Origin: Planctomycetaceae bacterium
Lineage (GTDB): Bacteria > Planctomycetota > Planctomycetia > Pirellulales > Pirellulaceae
Direction of reading: 5' to 3'
Length of the DNA stretch: 43,062 nucleotides
Assembly: GCA_002724245.1 (NCBI GenBank)
Contig: PBOG01000059.1
Span: 8,578-51,639 of the forward strand
Shown here: positions 8,813 through 16,637 of the stretch, piece after piece
How the letters are laid out: the number at the start of each line of letters is the position of its first letter
How positions within the stretch are numbered: position 1 is the stretch's first letter
Notes under the pieces: generated by a model
Databases searched by the model: none
The model's input: the letters and a program-made list of their open reading frames with translations, nothing else
Told to the model about the DNA's origin: nothing
Program-made: the position numbers and the translations under genes

Positions 8813-8885
8813 GGGGACCTCCGATACGGTTCTGGTCTTCCAGTGCAGGGCCTACCTGCCAACAGTAGCCAAGCGCCAGGCGGCG
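8813..8885 (+). repeat. Dispersed intergenic repeat, copy B
   Basis: This 73-bp partner of the element at 5379-5452 lies 90 bp upstream of the PQQ-dehydrogenase gene, in the sense direction. Relative to copy A it has lost two bases in the palindrome, but GCAGG-GCCTA-CCTGC can still fold into a 5-bp stem, so a hairpin is kept by a different pairing. Confidence 0.75.
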
Positions 8886-8974
8886 CGGTAAGGTTGCAGT
8901 CAGCTCCGAGACACCTGTGATCAGACCGGAGCCCCACAGATCATCCCGTCCCGCTCTCCCAGCCAGGCGTGCTC

Positions 8975-11917
8975 ATGCTTATCATCCGTTCCATTTCGCC
9001 CCATTCCACCTCCGCTAGACTGTGGCTACTGGCCACCCTGCTGGTCGGTCACACCGCGTTGGCCGCGGAAAATCAGCCCGCTGCGCGTCGCACCACCGCC
9101 TGGACACAATCACGTCTGGTCGGATCTCCGACGCCGCCGCCACCGTTTCGAGTCACTTTCGCTTTTGAAGGCTTGAAGTTCGAGCGGCCGGTTGCACTCA
9201 CCAGTGCTCCTGGTGAAGACCACCTGTTCCTGCTTCAACAAGACGGCAAACTGCTCGCCTTTGAAAACAAACGATCCGTCCAGCAAACGGCGTTAGTTGT
9301 CGATCTGAAGAAGCGGGAACCCAAACTGGGTTCCGCGTATGGCATCGCATTCCACCCGGACTACCAACGCAACCATTATGTTTACCTCTGCTACGTCTAT
9401 CAGGGCACGCTTGAGGAAGGGAGCCGGCTGGTCCGTTTCTCCACCGATGGCGCACACCCACCGAAAATCGATCCCGCTAGTGCCCAGACAATCCTCACCT
9501 GGGTCTCCGGCGGCCACAACGGTGGCTGTGTGAAATTCGGACCGGACGGCTACCTCTACCTCTCCACAGGCGACGCGTCAGGACCTGCGCCACCCGACGT
9601 CCACCGGGCCGGCCAGGACGTCAGCAACCTGTTATCGTCGATCCTCCGCATCGATGTCGACAACCAGGACCCCGGCCTCGCATACGCCATTCCCAAAGAT
9701 AACCCCTTGGTGTCCGTAGCCGGCGCCCGTGGTGAAATCTGGTCCTACGGATACCGCAATCCGTGGAAAATGAGTTTTGATCGCGTCGACGGACATCTCT
9801 GGGTCGGCGATGTCGGCTGGGAACTGTGGGAGATGATTTATCGCGTCCAGAAAGGGGGAAACTATGGCTGGAGCATCACCGAAGGCCCGCAACCCGTCCA
9901 CCCCGAAGATACGCCTGGCCCGACTCCCATTCTGCCTCCCACCTTGCAACACCCTCATTCCGAAGCTGCCTCCATCACAGGCGGGTTCGTCTATCGCGGA
10001 ACACGGCTGAGCGGTCTGACAGGCGCCTACGTGTACGGCGATTTTCAGACGGGTATCCTCTGGGGGGCTCGACTTTCCGGAGAAGAAGTGAGTTGGCATC
10101 AGGAGGTAGCCCGCAGCCCGCTTCAGCTGGTTGCCTTTGGCGAAGACACCGCTGGCGAACTGTACCTGGTCGACTACCGAGGACAGATTTTTCAGCTTGA
10201 GGAAAACCCGCAACCTGATCGCAGTGCCGAATTCCCACGGCGACTCAGTCAAACCGGCCTGTTTGCTTCCACAACAGATCTGGCGCCCGCGGCAGGGGTC
10301 ATCCCCTACCAGATCAACGCGTCTGCCTGGGCCGACCACACCGACTCGCAACGTTGGCTGGCCATTCCTGGCCAGGGCCAGATCACCGCCGACGGCGCTG
10401 GGAAGTGGAAATTCCCGGATGGCTCGGTACTGGTCAAAACGATCCACCAGCGTCGGTCCAACGCCGTGCCACGAAAGCTGGAAACCCAGATTCTCCACCG
10501 CGAAGATAACAGCTGGCGCCCCTACACCTACGTCTGGAATGACGCCGGGACGGACGCCGAATTGGCGCCCGCTGGCGGCCTCGATCTCGACCTTGCGGTC
10601 GACCCGGCCAGCCCCTCGCCCGACCGCTGGCGGGTACACAGCCGCTCGGCCTGTCTGCTCTGTCACAATCCCTGGGTAGAAGCCAGAACGACCGTGTTTG
10701 GTGTGCAATCGGCATCCCCCTTGGCCGTCGACGCCACGCAATGGAGCCGCCTGGTCCAAGTCGCCGGCATGCCTATTTCACAACTTCAACACTTGCGCGA
10801 CCAGGGCTTGCTGGCCCTCGCCAACAAGAGCGACCGGGCCCCGGCGATGCCACTGGTCGACCCGCGCGACGAAGCGCAGACCCTCGATCGTCGAGCGCGT
10901 TCTTACCTGCACGTCAACTGCGCCCACTGCCACCAATTTAATGCGGGTGGCGCGGCGAACATCGCCTTGTCGCACCACGTTCCACTGGCCAGCACAGGCA
11001 CCTTGGGAACAAGGCCTACACAGGGAACCTTTGGAATCACCGGGGCCCGTATTATTTCCCCAGGCGACCCCCTCGGCTCTGTTCTCTACTACCGCATCTC
11101 GAAGCTGGGTGGAGGTCGCATGCCACGTCTCGGTTCCGTACACGTCGACGTGGCAGGTGCCAGCATGATCCATGACTGGATCGCCAACCTGACGCCGCAG
11201 GAAACCGTAGCACCCCATCCAATCACACCCCGCCTGGCCGCGAGTCTGGCCAGCAACTCCGACAACGACCGCACCGCCGCGATCACGGCGCTCACGACGA
11301 CGACGCGTGGTGCCCTGGCATTATTGCGATGGGTCGCTGACCATCCGGACCCGCGTCTGCGAGCACAAGTGCTGGCGGTAACACGCACCCACCCCGCCAC
11401 AGAAGTGCGAGATCTCTTTGAACGTTTCCTGCCGCCAGACCAGCGTGTGAAGCGACTGGGAACGGTCGTCGACCGAGGCGCCATCTTGCGTTTACCCGCC
11501 AATGCAGAACAAGGACGCACCGTCTTTTTCAACAACCCGGCGGCCGCCTGCAAGAACTGCCACCGGATCGGCAAACAAGGGGAGACACTGGGTCCCGACC
11601 TCAGCACAATCGGCAAGAAATATGGCGCTGCTCAATTGCTCGACCAGATTCTGGAACCATCGAGACTGATGGATCCCAAATACGTACCGTACCTGATGGA
11701 AACCGCAGAGGGTCAGATCCTGACGGGCCTTCTGGAAAAGAAGACGGACGAAGAAGTCTGGATCAAAGATGCGCGCAACCAGATCCACAAGGTCCCTGCG
11801 GACGAGATTGAACTGCTGGTTCGGCAACGGAAATCGTTGATGCCGGAGCTGCTGCTACGCGATCTCACCGCCCAACAAGTCGCCGATCTTGTGGCTTTCC
11901 TGGCGACGCTCAAGTAA
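8975..11917 (+). CDS. Exported PQQ-type sugar dehydrogenase fused to triheme cytochrome c domains
   Basis: 980 residues. After a signal peptide (hydrophobic LLATLLVGHTALAA, about 15-31), residues about 60-400 are a glucose/sorbosone-dehydrogenase-type beta-propeller (GxAFHPDY, GGHNGGCVKFGPDGYLY, SYGYRNPWKMSFD, GGNYGW). Residues about 410-740 form a second domain with two heme sites, C560LLCH and C649AHCH (HVNCAHCH plus an N-rich tail). A helical repeat section follows (about 755-830). The end is the PVC-type heme domain (C859KNCH, LGPDLSTIG, ILEPSRLMDPKY, ILTGLLEK). It probably oxidises a sugar or alcohol in the periplasm and passes electrons through three c-type hemes. The ATG at 8975 has CAGG 7 nt upstream; a GTG at 8969 is less likely. 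It converges with an unknown gene 29 bp away. Confidence 0.9.
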   Translation: MLIIRSISPHSTSARLWLLATLLVGHTALAAENQPAARRTTAWTQSRLVGSPTPPPPFRVTFAFEGLKFERPVALTSAPGEDHLFLLQQDGKLLAFENKRSVQQTALVVDLKKREPKLGSAYGIAFHPDYQRNHYVYLCYVYQGTLEEGSRLVRFSTDGAHPPKIDPASAQTILTWVSGGHNGGCVKFGPDGYLYLSTGDASGPAPPDVHRAGQDVSNLLSSILRIDVDNQDPGLAYAIPKDNPLVSVAGARGEIWSYGYRNPWKMSFDRVDGHLWVGDVGWELWEMIYRVQKGGNYGWSITEGPQPVHPEDTPGPTPILPPTLQHPHSEAASITGGFVYRGTRLSGLTGAYVYGDFQTGILWGARLSGEEVSWHQEVARSPLQLVAFGEDTAGELYLVDYRGQIFQLEENPQPDRSAEFPRRLSQTGLFASTTDLAPAAGVIPYQINASAWADHTDSQRWLAIPGQGQITADGAGKWKFPDGSVLVKTIHQRRSNAVPRKLETQILHREDNSWRPYTYVWNDAGTDAELAPAGGLDLDLAVDPASPSPDRWRVHSRSACLLCHNPWVEARTTVFGVQSASPLAVDATQWSRLVQVAGMPISQLQHLRDQGLLALANKSDRAPAMPLVDPRDEAQTLDRRARSYLHVNCAHCHQFNAGGAANIALSHHVPLASTGTLGTRPTQGTFGITGARIISPGDPLGSVLYYRISKLGGGRMPRLGSVHVDVAGASMIHDWIANLTPQETVAPHPITPRLAASLASNSDNDRTAAITALTTTTRGALALLRWVADHPDPRLRAQVLAVTRTHPATEVRDLFERFLPPDQRVKRLGTVVDRGAILRLPANAEQGRTVFFNNPAAACKNCHRIGKQGETLGPDLSTIGKKYGAAQLLDQILEPSRLMDPKYVPYLMETAEGQILTGLLEKKTDEEVWIKDARNQIHKVPADEIELLVRQRKSLMPELLLRDLTAQQVADLVAFLATLK

Positions 11918-11946
11918 CACACGTGTCTGCCGCAGCCGTGCGCGGC

Positions 11947-13221
11947 TCACCCCCGTCTCCGCGGCGGCGGGGCGAGCACCAAGAGAGGTCCATCCAGTTG
12001 TTTTGAGTGAGTCAACAGAAAACGTTGAAAGGCCAGATTGGCCCCCTCCTGAGCCGTCATGGTCGCGGCGCCAAATGCCAGCAAGCGGTCCACCACTTTC
12101 TTATTGCCTGCCAGGCCGATCTTCTTCACTACCTCTAACACCGAACGCACTCGAGGTGCCGCTGCGACCTCTTCCACGCGCCGCGGGTCTACCGCGCGGG
12201 CAGCGCGTTTTTCCCGGTGGTGCCAGATGATACGCCAGCTACGATCTGGCATTCTGGCAAAAAAGGAGAGTTCCACTACAGCCTCATCAGGGAACATAAA
12301 ACCCTTCTCGGTACGCCGGAACTCACGCTGCAAACGGGAAACCAGAAAACCCCGAACGCCTTCGTATTCCGCCTCACGAATCACCTTGGTGCGCCAGGCC
12401 TCTTTGGGACGCTTATCCACATCGCCGCCGAGAATGTCCGTGACCTGGGCGCCCAACTGTTGCCCCACAATTTGATTGACAAGATCGGTTAAATCCACTT
12501 TATCAGCACCGCTCCCGGTGCGTGCCACGTACTCCCCTTCCCCCTGGAATGTCAATTTCTTGCGCAAGCGAAATTCCACCAGAGCGACTCGCGCAGCCCA
12601 CTGTGTTTCGTTCTGCGGAAGTTTGCCGAAACGATCTGTCAAATCGGGTGTCTTGGATAGATCCACTTCCCGTTTCTCAATCTCACGACGGAGGCTATTG
12701 ACGGTCCGCGTTGTCACATTCGCGATCCGCAGCGCCCACGCTACTTCTGCAACACGTCGTTGTAAGGGTGGCTGGCGGTAGAGATTCCGCACTTCGCCCG
12801 CGGCCAACTCGATCAGCACAAATTGGCTGGCCGGTGCCTCATCCTCGCCCTCCTTCGCGCCACGCAATCGCGATGCTTCCTGCTGCAGAAAAAGCACCAG
12901 GTTGGCATCGCCACTGCGACTGCGCCGCCATTTTTCAACGCGGCCCTGCAAGCCTTCACTGGCTGCGGTGGCCAAAGCGAGTTCACCGGCAGCCAGGTCC
13001 CGATAGTAACGTGGCCAGGTCTTTTCGAGCCAGGACCGTTCGACCGCCATCGTCAGACCGTCGGTCGCATTCCCGGCAAGGACTGCGCCGTATAACTGGG
13101 GTCCGCGTTGCACACTGACCACGTCAACAGCCAGCCGCTTGGGCGACACCCTAGGCCGCTGACCTGACGACACCTCCACTACCAGGAGCAGGAGCAGGCA
13201 GGTCGCAGACAGCCGGTTCAT
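11947..13221 (-). CDS. Exported protein of unknown function
   Basis: 424 residues with a clear N-terminal signal peptide (a run of Leu/Val ending SSGQ, about 1-21). AAAGGA precedes the ATG by about 6 nt. The rest is soluble and charged. Residues about 60-270 are rich in Arg, Glu and Leu and look alpha-helical (WLEKTWPRYYRDL, VNSLRREIEKREVDL); the later part has short beta-type stretches (FMFPDEAVVELSFFARMPDRSWRIIWHHREK) and ends with an Arg-rich tail. There are no Cys pairs, heme motifs or catalytic signatures. I do not recognise the family. The DUF3500 gene lies 72 bp upstream on the same strand, so the two may share a transcript and an extracytoplasmic role. Confidence 0.75.
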   Translation of the reverse strand: MNRLSATCLLLLLVVEVSSGQRPRVSPKRLAVDVVSVQRGPQLYGAVLAGNATDGLTMAVERSWLEKTWPRYYRDLAAGELALATAASEGLQGRVEKWRRSRSGDANLVLFLQQEASRLRGAKEGEDEAPASQFVLIELAAGEVRNLYRQPPLQRRVAEVAWALRIANVTTRTVNSLRREIEKREVDLSKTPDLTDRFGKLPQNETQWAARVALVEFRLRKKLTFQGEGEYVARTGSGADKVDLTDLVNQIVGQQLGAQVTDILGGDVDKRPKEAWRTKVIREAEYEGVRGFLVSRLQREFRRTEKGFMFPDEAVVELSFFARMPDRSWRIIWHHREKRAARAVDPRRVEEVAAAPRVRSVLEVVKKIGLAGNKKVVDRLLAFGAATMTAQEGANLAFQRFLLTHSKQLDGPLLVLAPPPRRRG

Positions 13222-13293
13222 GGGATGTCCTTTGGCAATATTACCCAGAAGGCCCAGGTAGCAGCTCCCAGGCCTCCCCAGGCTAACTGGGCA

Positions 13294-14355
13294 TCACGGT
13301 TTCACGGGCAAGGCGAAATCACCCCGCATATCACGCCATACCGCGTGGACGTGGTTGGCCGGATTGCCGGCCGCGTCAGGCTGCGTGTTGACAAACTCGA
13401 CCAACAGGGTGGGCCCCTGGAAACGATAGTAGTGTCCCACACCTGGCTTGGTGGCACCTGCCCAGGCGAAACGAATTTCTTCGGGCCCTGCACCTTCCAA
13501 CGCAGCAACGCGTTTCTGGCGAACGGACTCCGGCATATTCTCCAGATAAGCTGCGCCGAGCTGTTGAGCCAATTGCTGTTGCGCCTCGGTCATGTCCCCA
13601 ATACGGAGTCCCACCGCCTTGTCTTGCGGAGGCTGCATAGAACCTGCTCCGCGAATTTCACGTGGCGCCTTGTCGGCGATAATCGCCACCTTACGTTGCT
13701 CTGCAGTGAGCGAGTTGACTAGTTCAAAGGCCAGCCGCTCTTCTTTGTCGAGAACGCGGGTTCCCTTCTTGACACCATGATCGCCAGGATATGCGTCCAT
13801 CACGGTGGCTGGATTGGTCGCATAAAAGGTAGGCGTCGAAGAAATCACTTCATTCTTGTCAACCACAAAATTCAACGACAAGTGGTGTCCCTCAATACTC
13901 AGACCCCAGCGACTGCCGGGCTTGGGATCGCCGAACACGGTGAAGTAATATCGCAGTGGATCACGGGCGAAACGACTGTTTTCCTCGAGCGCGTCGAGCA
14001 GACTTTCCAGCTGCATGATCTTACGCGCTTTCTCATACCCGACCTGGCTCAGGCAACTTTGCGCCAGGGCCTTCGCCGCCGCACGTTGTTCCTCATTCAT
14101 ATGACGAATCTGCAGCCCCTTACGATGGTCTTTGGGGATGAAATGCCAGCCGACGCGTTGCTTGGTATCAGCATAGTCCAACTGCGATGTTTTTCGCTGC
14201 TTCTCATCCAGTGTCGCCAGGTACTTGACCGCCGCCGCCGTCATTCCCTCTCCGACTTTCTTCTCTTGCCAATACGACCAGGCACCGGCTCCGGTAAGCA
14301 ACAACAACAGTGGGGCGATCCAGTTCGAACGTTTCTTGGTTGTCAGCAAAGTCAT
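13294..14355 (-). CDS. DUF3500 family exported protein
   Basis: 353 residues. It begins with a basic stretch and one hydrophobic segment (APLLLLLTGAGAWSYW, about 14-30), a signal anchor or signal peptide. The body matches DUF3500: FIPKDHRKGLQIRHMNEEQRAAA near the start, then RYYFTVFGDP, WGLSIEGHHLSLNFVV, PTFYATNPATV and, close to the end, YYRFQGPTLLVEFVNTQ plus ANHVHAVWRDMRGDF. The family is common in planctomycetes and soil bacteria and has no assigned biochemical function; conserved His and Asp suggest a metal or hydrolytic site, which is inference. The ATG at 14355 starts the signal neatly; an upstream extension to 14466 looks like leader sequence. The unknown exported gene follows 72 bp downstream. 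Confidence 0.87.
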   Translation of the reverse strand: MTLLTTKKRSNWIAPLLLLLTGAGAWSYWQEKKVGEGMTAAAVKYLATLDEKQRKTSQLDYADTKQRVGWHFIPKDHRKGLQIRHMNEEQRAAAKALAQSCLSQVGYEKARKIMQLESLLDALEENSRFARDPLRYYFTVFGDPKPGSRWGLSIEGHHLSLNFVVDKNEVISSTPTFYATNPATVMDAYPGDHGVKKGTRVLDKEERLAFELVNSLTAEQRKVAIIADKAPREIRGAGSMQPPQDKAVGLRIGDMTEAQQQLAQQLGAAYLENMPESVRQKRVAALEGAGPEEIRFAWAGATKPGVGHYYRFQGPTLLVEFVNTQPDAAGNPANHVHAVWRDMRGDFALPVKP

Positions 14356-14661
14356 CGGAGGGGTTTGCTCCTGTCGGAAAAATGAAAAAGCTGCTGGCCA
14401 GCAGTTCTTGTTTAAATCGTCGGCGACATCACACGGTCCGTTGGTCGCCACCACGACACACAGCAACGCGCATCAGCCGGCGGCCCCCAGGGCCGCCCCG
14501 ACAATATAGCCGGCCCGCCCCCGCACAGACAAGCTGCCAGCTATCCTCGCCCCCGAATCCCTGCAGGGTGGCACGCCGCTGGCACATGCCCCACTGCCCA
14601 GTACAATCGACTGGCCGGCCAATCCTGCGCCGGGCATCGGCACGAGGCCTCACACGGAGTA
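14356..14661. other. Divergent intergenic region
   Basis: 306 bp between the DUF3500 gene (-) and the nitrilase-family gene (+). It holds a perfect 14-bp palindrome CTGCTGGCCAGCAG at 14391-14404, 36 bp before the DUF3500 start. No clear promoter or gene is seen. Confidence 0.35.
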
Positions 14662-15504
14662 ATGCGAATGGCAGACATCATCAAGATCGCAGGTGTGCAA
14701 ATGGACGTCCAACTGGGCGACAACGACGCCAACCTGGAACGGATGGAAAGGGCCCTGGAAACCACTGCCAAAGGGGGTGCCACACTCACCGTGTTTCCCG
14801 AATGCGCACTTAGTGGCTACTGCTTCGACAGCCTCCAGGAGGCCAGTCCCTACGGCGAGTCCATTCCCGGTCCGAGCACACAGCGGCTCGCTGAGACTTG
14901 CCGTCGTCTTGGCATTTTCACTGTCTATGGATTACTGGAGTCACACGACACAGGCCTGTTCAATGCCTGTGCACTGATCGGCCCCGAAGGGCTGGTTGCC
15001 AGTTATCGAAAAATCCACCTCCCCTACCTGGGCATCGATCGCTTTACCACGCCTGGTGACCGTCCCTTTTCCGTCCACGCCGCCGGTGATCTACGGATCG
15101 GCATGAACATCTGTTACGACAGCGCATTTCCTGAATCGGCTCGCGTCATGGCCCTGGCTGGTGCGGATGTGATCGTCCTGCCTACCAACTTCCCCCCAGG
15201 ATCCGAATGTATGATCCAACACGTCGTACACGCGCGTGCTATGGAAAACGGCGTCTATTACATCGCCGTGAATCGCGTGGGCCAGGAGCGTAGCTTCCCT
15301 TTCATCGGTCAAAGCAAAATCTGCGACCCGGACGGAAAACTCCTGGCGGAGGCGCCCGCAAGTGAAGAGGCCATTCTCTACGCCGATATCGATTTGGCCC
15401 GCGCTCGCAACAAACACCGTGTCCGTGTACCGAAACAACATGAAATCAACCGCTTTGCGGATCGGCGCCCCTCGATGTACGGGCCAATCGCTGAATCCAG
15501 TTAA
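14662..15504 (+). CDS. Carbon-nitrogen hydrolase (nitrilase superfamily)
   Basis: 280 residues, the normal size for a cytoplasmic single-domain amidase. The three catalytic residues are visible: Glu47 (VFPECAL), Lys117 (YRKIHLPY) and Cys151 (MNICYDSAFPE). The stretches HARAMENGVYYIAVNRVG and GQSKICDPDGKLL are typical of N-carbamoyl-amino-acid or omega-amidase branches. It hydrolyses a C-N bond of a small amide; the substrate cannot be told from sequence. GGAG lies 4 nt before the ATG at 14662; the ATG at 14668 is an alternative. A class IV aminotransferase follows 155 bp downstream on the same strand; omega-amidase and aminotransferase would make a sensible pair, which is inference. Confidence 0.93.
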   Translation: MRMADIIKIAGVQMDVQLGDNDANLERMERALETTAKGGATLTVFPECALSGYCFDSLQEASPYGESIPGPSTQRLAETCRRLGIFTVYGLLESHDTGLFNACALIGPEGLVASYRKIHLPYLGIDRFTTPGDRPFSVHAAGDLRIGMNICYDSAFPESARVMALAGADVIVLPTNFPPGSECMIQHVVHARAMENGVYYIAVNRVGQERSFPFIGQSKICDPDGKLLAEAPASEEAILYADIDLARARNKHRVRVPKQHEINRFADRRPSMYGPIAESS

Positions 15505-15659
15505 CCACTGCAGCGCCGTCGCCAGGGCAGTTCCCATGGCGTCTCAACAGCCGCTGCACAGTGCCTCGGGGCGCTTTACCGACACCGCATCCCAGCTTGC
15601 CACTGCGCATCTCCCCGCCTATCAATAAGACCTCCTTCCCCCCTGCACGAGGATGTGCG

Positions 15660-16616
15660 ATGACCGAACCGCTCGCCTACCTGAATCATGAATTCATTCC
15701 CTATTCCCAGGCGCACCTCAAGGTCTATGACGCCGGCGTCGTCCTGGGTGCAACGGTCACAGAAATGGTGCGCACCTTTAACCAGCAACTGTTTCGGCTG
15801 GATGCCCATCTCGACCGTCTGGAACGTTCTCTGCGTTATGTTCGCTTCGACCTGGGAGTCGACCGAGCGAAGTTTCAGGAACAACTCGAAGAACTGGTCA
15901 AGCACAATGCATCCCTCCTGGAGCCGGCAGACGAATTGGGACTGATCGCCTTTGTCACCGCCGGTGAGTACCGCACGTACGCAGGCAGTTCCGGAGCCGC
16001 CGCCCAGGCCACCCCCACCGTCTGCGCCCACACCTTCTCCCTGCCCTGCGAACTGTGGGCAGCGGGGATGCAAAACGGAACGCATGTCGTGACGCCTGCC
16101 ATCCGGCATGTCCCACCACAATGCTACGACCCCAAAATGAAATACCGAAGTCGCATGCACTACTATCTCGCTGAACAGGAAGCCCGCCAGGTCGACCCCG
16201 CAGCCATCCCACTTCTGCTGGATCTCGATGGCAACGTCACTGAAACCAGCGGAGCCAATTTCCTCATTGTCGAAAAGGGGCAGGTCGTTTCGCCGCCGCT
16301 CCGCAATATTCTCCCAGGGATCAGCCGGCAGACCATCATCGACCTGTCCGCCGAGTTGCAGATCCCCTTTACTGAACGCGACTTCCAGGTCTACAACGTC
16401 ATCAACGCAGACGAAGCATTTGTCTGCAGCACACCTTACTGCATGATGCCCGTGACACAGATCAACGGCGTCCCAATCGGTGACGGGAAACCAGGTCCCG
16501 TTTTTCAGTCGATCCTGCAAGGCTGGAGCAAGCACGTCGAGCTCGACATCCCCGCACACATTGAACAGCAAGCCTCGCGCCGGCGTGCGCAAGCACAAGG
16601 CGCGCCTGTGGCCTGA
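15660..16616 (+). CDS. Aminotransferase class IV (branched-chain or D-amino-acid type)
   Basis: 318 residues, PLP fold type IV. The catalytic lysine is probably Lys161 in DPKMKYRSRMHYYLAEQEAR. LLLDLDGNVTETSGANFLIV is the PLP-phosphate/Glu segment of this family, and the start YLNHEFIPYSQAHLKVYDAGVVLGATVTEMVRTF is typical. It could be a branched-chain aminotransferase, D-alanine aminotransferase or aminodeoxychorismate-lyase relative; the RSRMHYY variant after the lysine is unlike classical IlvE (usually TxNYL). GAGG lies upstream of the ATG at 15660. It follows the amidase gene in the same direction and converges with the HlyD gene 21 bp away. Confidence 0.9.
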   Translation: MTEPLAYLNHEFIPYSQAHLKVYDAGVVLGATVTEMVRTFNQQLFRLDAHLDRLERSLRYVRFDLGVDRAKFQEQLEELVKHNASLLEPADELGLIAFVTAGEYRTYAGSSGAAAQATPTVCAHTFSLPCELWAAGMQNGTHVVTPAIRHVPPQCYDPKMKYRSRMHYYLAEQEARQVDPAAIPLLLDLDGNVTETSGANFLIVEKGQVVSPPLRNILPGISRQTIIDLSAELQIPFTERDFQVYNVINADEAFVCSTPYCMMPVTQINGVPIGDGKPGPVFQSILQGWSKHVELDIPAHIEQQASRRRAQAQGAPVA

Positions 16617-16637
16617 TTAGTCCGCCGCCCCGGAAGC

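Larger units (their letters stand above)
8286..8974. other. Long divergent intergenic region
   Basis: 689 bp between the divergent DUF1501 and PQQ-dehydrogenase genes. It contains the second copy of the dispersed repeat (8813-8885). Two overlapping minus-strand frames of about 100 codons (8370-8686) show no recognisable motif, signal or ribosome site, and I do not call them. The length is unusual for this gene-dense window and may hold decayed sequence or an untranslated RNA. Confidence 0.4.

Noticed and set aside
9632-10759. 375-codon open frame on the minus strand
   Set aside because: It is antisense to the PQQ-dehydrogenase propeller and second domain. No recognisable domain or start signal.
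14391-14404. Perfect palindrome CTGCTGGCCAGCAG upstream of DUF3500
   Set aside because: Two or three perfect 14-bp palindromes are expected by chance in 43 kb, and no promoter box is linked to it. Mentioned only within the intergenic entry.
15576-16598. 340-codon open frame on the minus strand
   Set aside because: It is fully antisense to the class IV aminotransferase, which has all family motifs. The translation shows no motif; high GC creates such frames.
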